A stretch of DNA of 26,624 bases. Source: an uncultured Calothrix sp. (GTDB lineage: Bacteria; Cyanobacteriota; Cyanobacteriia; Cyanobacteriales; Nostocaceae). The notes below the pieces were generated by a model. The model was not told the origin of the DNA. It ran no database searches and saw only the letters and a program-made list of their open reading frames with translations. The stretch spans positions 1 to 26,624 of the forward strand of contig CAKZYM010000041.1 of assembly GCA_937884685.1 (NCBI GenBank), written 5' to 3'. Made by a program: the position numbers and the translations under genes. This document shows positions 24,033 through 26,624 of this stretch, in pieces; the first letter of the stretch is position 1; the number at the start of each line of letters is the position of its first letter.

Positions 24033-24318
24033 AACCGTCTTTTTTTTGCCCATGAGTCGGACAAGGTGGGGCACTTATAGAACGATTTAACCAGCCTGTC
24101 GCTTGTTCTAATCTGGTTTGTGCCTCTTCGGGTTGTTCGGAAAGAAGAAATACGAGAGCCGCTGCTGTTTGTTCGCAAGCGCGAACTTTGCGGTTAGACT
24201 TGAGACGATGCCAATCCTTAGGAGATATACTCAATCTCTCCAATAGAGCTTGAGCTATTTCTAATGTACTTATTTCTTGCAATTGACTATTTTTAGGCAG
24301 TTGGCTGAATTGAGTCAT
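24031..24318 (-). CDS. Small cyanobacterial protein of unknown function (DUF6439-like, tentative)
   Basis: From the ATG at 24316-24318 the product has 95 residues; the frame stays open to an ATG at 24384, but that would overlap the divergent gene's start at 24367. The sequence is largely helical (STLEIAQALLERLSISPKDW, then KVRACEQTAAALVFLLSEQP). It ends with a conserved-looking APPCPTHGQ and a basic tail. I recall similar short cyanobacterial proteins, possibly Pfam DUF6439, but cannot confirm. No function is known to me. An 8-T run (24040-24047) encodes the Lys codons just before the stop and is a possible slippage site. The TAG stop overlaps a heptamer array. The gene pairs head-to-head with 24367-24771, 48 bp apart. 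Confidence 0.75.
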   Translation of the reverse strand: MTQFSQLPKNSQLQEISTLEIAQALLERLSISPKDWHRLKSNRKVRACEQTAAALVFLLSEQPEEAQTRLEQATGWLNRSISAPPCPTHGQKKDG

Positions 24319-24366
24319 AACCTCGATGGCGATAAGAACGTTCTCTTTTACTTTAATACGTCCCTC

Positions 24367-24771
24367 ATGGAGTCTGCTGAACAACCTTCCTCAGTTGAGA
24401 AAAGTCTCGAACAAGAATTAGAACAAGAAATATTATCAGTTGAGCAAAGTATTGATGGCTTAAAACAGCGATATGCTCAAATGCTTGCCGATAAACAGCG
24501 TCAGATAGAACTGGTGCGACGTTTTGATGAAATTAAGAAAGAAATGCAGCAAACCACTTCGCAATCCTTGAAAGCGGAGTTGAAGCATATTAGAGAAAAA
24601 CTAGAAAGTTTGGATAATGCTTTAGGATTATTTTCCGAGAGTTATTTAGTGTTGTTTGGTGGTAGCGTTATATTTACTAAAAGCGGTCTGAAAGACTTGT
24701 TTTGGCAAGTAGTCCGTTTTGGTGGATTGGGCGTTATCATAGGCTGGTTATTAAAGTCTGTTGTTAGTTAG
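24367..24771 (+). CDS. Coiled-coil protein with C-terminal membrane segment, unknown function
   Basis: From the ATG at 24367 the product has 134 residues. An open frame reaches back to 24277, but that part is antisense to the neighbouring gene and is not credible. The first 90 residues are acidic to mixed-charge coiled coil (EQELEQEILSVEQSIDGLKQ, later LKAELKHIREKLESLD). The C-terminus has a hydrophobic segment (FGGLGVIIGWLLKSVVS), suggesting a tail-anchored membrane protein. I do not recognise a named family. The last residues and the TAG stop are encoded by the start of a heptamer array at 24763, so the natural C-terminus may have been altered by the repeat. Confidence 0.75.
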   Translation: MESAEQPSSVEKSLEQELEQEILSVEQSIDGLKQRYAQMLADKQRQIELVRRFDEIKKEMQQTTSQSLKAELKHIREKLESLDNALGLFSESYLVLFGGSVIFTKSGLKDLFWQVVRFGGLGVIIGWLLKSVVS

Positions 24772-24839
24772 TTGTTGGTTGTTGGTTGTGAATATTTTCA
24801 AGCCCACTAACCACTATCTACTATCCACTAACAACTAAC
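24763..24839. repeat. Inverted pair of heptamer arrays between the coiled-coil gene and asnS
   Basis: The left arm (24763-24790) has GTTAGTT, AGTTGTT, GGTTGTT and GGTTGTG. After a 14-bp spacer, the right arm (24805-24839) has CACTAAC, CACTATC, TACTATC, CACTAAC and AACTAAC. Polarity is the same as the pairs at 1055/1284, 21551/21599 and 23935-24032: AGTTA on the left, TAACT-like on the right. The left arm contains the TAG stop of the coiled-coil gene. Confidence 0.88.
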
Positions 24840-24872
24840 AGCACTAAATTATTATTCTTGGAAGAAAATTAT

Positions 24873-26264
24873 ATGATAGAAAAACGGATTGCAGAAATAT
24901 TGCGAAGCGCTCAGCCCGACCAATCAGTAAAGGTGCAAGGTTGGGTAAGAACGAAGCGCGAGTTAAAAGGGTTTGCTTTTATTGAAGTTAATGATGGCTC
25001 ATCTTTGGCTAGTTTGCAGGTTGTACTAGACCAAGATTTGCCAAATTATGATGATATTTTAAAACAATTAAATACAGGAGCTTCTGTAGAAGCATCAGGT
25101 ATTCTGGTTGAGTCTCAAGGAAAAGGGCAGCGAATCGAACTAAAAGCGGAAAAGGTCAAAGTTTATGGTGAAGCAGATCCTGAAACTTATCCACTACAGA
25201 AAAAACGCCATTCTTTTGAATTTTTAAGAACAATTGGACATTTACGCAGTCGTACCAATTCCTTGGGTGCAGTTTTTCGAGTGCGTAATGCTTGTGCTGC
25301 TGCTATTCATGAATTTTTCCAGCAGCGAGGTTTTTTATGGGTTCATACACCTGTTATTACCGCTAGCGACTGTGAAGGTGCTGGTGAGCTTTTTAGCGTT
25401 ACCAGTTTGGATTTAAAAAACGTTCCGCTAACGGAAGATAAACAAATAGATTACAGTCAAGACTTTTTTGGTAGACCTACATACTTGACGGTGAGCGGTC
25501 AGTTAGAAGCCGAAATTATGGCAATGACCTTTGGTAACGTTTATACTTTTGGGCCCACATTCCGTGCGGAAAATTCCAATACTTCGCGTCACCTTGCAGA
25601 ATTCTGGATGGTTGAGCCGGAAATGGCTTTTTGCGAACTCTCCGAAGACATGGATTTAGCTGAAGAATTTCTGAGATATGTCTTCAAATATGTGATGAAT
25701 AAATGTCCCGAAGACATGGATTTTTTCAATCTGCGAGTTGATAAAACAGTATTGGAAACCGCAGAAAATATTATTAACAATAAGTTTGAACGGATTACCT
25801 ATACAGAAGCAGTAAAGCAGTTAGAAAAAGCCAAAGTTAAGTTTGAATATCCGGTAAGTTGGGGTTTAGATTTACAATCGGAACACGAGCGGTATTTGTG
25901 CGAGCAACTCTTTAAAAAGCCGGTTATTGTTAGCGATTATCCGACAGAAATTAAAGCCTTTTATATGCGGTTGAGCGATGATGAAAAAACCGTAGCTGCA
26001 ATGGATGTTTTAGCACCAAAAATTGGTGAAATCATTGGTGGTTCTCAAAGAGAAGAAAGGTATGATGTGTTGGAAAATCGGATTAAAGCGCAGGGGATGA
26101 AACCAGAAGATTTATGGTGGTACATGGATTTACGTCGTTACGGTACCGTACCTCATGCTGGTTTCGGATTGGGTTTTGATAGATTGGTGCAGTTTATGAC
26201 AGGGATGGCGAATATTCGCGATGTGATTCCGTTTCCTAGAACTCCCGAGAGTGCGGAATTTTAG
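24873..26264 (+). CDS. asnS: Asparaginyl-tRNA synthetase
   Basis: AsnRS charges tRNA-Asn with asparagine. The 463-residue product has an N-terminal OB-fold anticodon-binding domain (VKVQGWVRTKRELKGFAFIE near residues 18-37) and a class II catalytic core. Motif 2 is TFRAENSNTSRHLAEFWMVE and motif 3 is GFGLGFDRLVQFMTG. The HLAEFWMVEPE segment fits AsnRS, and the N-terminal OB-fold excludes AsnA. The ATG at 24873 has a GGAAG Shine-Dalgarno-like sequence upstream and gives the usual MIEKRIAEIL start; an in-frame TTG at 24858 is less likely. Presence of asnS implies direct charging of Asn. Confidence 0.95.
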   Translation: MIEKRIAEILRSAQPDQSVKVQGWVRTKRELKGFAFIEVNDGSSLASLQVVLDQDLPNYDDILKQLNTGASVEASGILVESQGKGQRIELKAEKVKVYGEADPETYPLQKKRHSFEFLRTIGHLRSRTNSLGAVFRVRNACAAAIHEFFQQRGFLWVHTPVITASDCEGAGELFSVTSLDLKNVPLTEDKQIDYSQDFFGRPTYLTVSGQLEAEIMAMTFGNVYTFGPTFRAENSNTSRHLAEFWMVEPEMAFCELSEDMDLAEEFLRYVFKYVMNKCPEDMDFFNLRVDKTVLETAENIINNKFERITYTEAVKQLEKAKVKFEYPVSWGLDLQSEHERYLCEQLFKKPVIVSDYPTEIKAFYMRLSDDEKTVAAMDVLAPKIGEIIGGSQREERYDVLENRIKAQGMKPEDLWWYMDLRRYGTVPHAGFGLGFDRLVQFMTGMANIRDVIPFPRTPESAEF

Positions 26265-26365
26265 AACTCTTTATCTTAACCCTATATTTATTATGGAGGG
26301 GGTAGAGGGGGAAGAGAAGGTAGAAAAAACTTTTACTTTCCGCGATTAAATTTCATTAATTGTAG

Positions 26366-26429
26366 GGTGTGTGACGATACAGAAAAATTTTGATGATGAA
26401 TTAGGAATTTGATGATAGCGTCACGCACC
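26366..26429. repeat. Palindromic interspersed-repeat-like element (GGTGTGTGACG / CGTCACGCACC)
   Basis: GGTGTGTGACG (26366-26376) and CGTCACGCACC (26419-26429) pair over 11 positions, with one T-G wobble, around a 42-bp AT-rich centre. Similar GTGCGT-ending palindromes are frequent between genes in cyanobacteria, from my recollection. It lies between the converging asnS and the partial gene at 26475. No T-run follows on either side, so it is not a standard terminator. Confidence 0.55.
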
Positions 26430-26474
26430 AATTATTTAAATTAAAACGAACGAATTTTGTTAAAAATAATAATT

Positions 26475-26624
26475 TCAAGTTTGAATTGCAAAGTCTTCTG
26501 GTGAAATACCCCAATTTATCCAAGTAATCGCTTCGTGGGCTGATTTCATCTGAGGAGGTACTCGCAAAACGTGAATATCTCCTGTGGAAGGACAAGTCAT
26601 TTTTAATAAATAAATTGGTTCAAT
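26475..26624 (-). CDS. C-terminal end of a cyanobacterial protein of unknown function (DUF6745-like, tentative; 5' end outside window)
   Basis: On the minus strand the frame is open from the right edge to a TGA (complement of 26475-26477), giving 49 residues with no start in the window. It begins IEPIYLLKMTCPSTGDIHVL and ends in SAHEAITWINWGISPEDFAI plus QT. Its composition and fluent codon use look genuinely coding. I recall this ending from cyanobacterial DUF6745-type proteins, but the match is from memory and unverified. It converges with asnS, with the palindromic element at 26366-26429 between them. The rest of the protein lies outside the window. Confidence 0.7.
   Translation of the reverse strand: MEPIYLLKMTCPSTGDIHVLRVPPQMKSAHEAITWINWGISPEDFAIQT

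Noticed and set aside
24277..24366. N-terminal extension of the coiled-coil gene
   Set aside because: It is antisense to the start of the neighbouring leftward gene and adds a segment unlike the rest of the protein; the ATG at 24367 is better.

Overview
The window looks like chromosomal DNA from a filamentous, probably heterocyst-forming cyanobacterium. The base composition is AT-rich by eye, in the style of Rivularia or Calothrix, but I cannot name the genus. The evidence is an allophycocyanin-B alpha subunit (apcD), a CyaC-type multidomain adenylate cyclase, cyanobacterial versions of pstSCAB, lspA-bioY and asnS, and many 7-bp short tandemly repeated repeats (STRRs) between genes. I see no phage, transposase, CRISPR or plasmid genes, so this is core genome with cyanobacterial repeat clutter.

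Layout. Positions 1-262 hold the 3' end of a low-complexity Pro/Thr/Ser/Glu-rich protein. Reading leftward, bioY and lspA lie in 572-1918, separated by two inverted heptamer arrays. A 700-bp divergent region with a possible Pho box leads rightward into the phosphate ABC transporter pstS-pstC-pstA-pstB (2621-6674), which ends in a clear terminator. Leftward from 11885 to 6828 are cyaC, a TonB/TolA-like protein with 42-bp repeats, and tRNA-Gly(UCC). A 1.2-kb region without a convincing gene (11886-13109) follows, then a GNAT acetyltransferase, another empty stretch, and an unrecognised protein with a helix-turn-helix-like C-terminus (14619-15155). Leftward from 20103 to 15193 are two tandem glutathione-reductase-like flavoproteins, a YqiA-type esterase and hisC. 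Positions 20340-20670 may hold a small undescribed transcription unit with a 32-codon ORF and a strong terminator. Leftward apcD, rightward rlmD, an RsbW-like anti-sigma kinase, a divergent pair of small cyanobacterial proteins, and asnS complete the window. The 3' part of a leftward gene is cut by the right edge.

How the genes relate. LspA processes lipoproteins, and PstS is one. The Pst genes form one high-affinity phosphate uptake system, with a hairpin between pstS and pstC that could favour excess PstS. CyaC and the anti-sigma kinase are signalling proteins. The two reductases differ exactly at the residues that choose NADPH or NADH. The most striking non-gene signal is the set of heptamer arrays: four form inward-facing inverted pairs of the same polarity, and several supply the start codon, stop codon or ribosome-binding region of adjacent genes.
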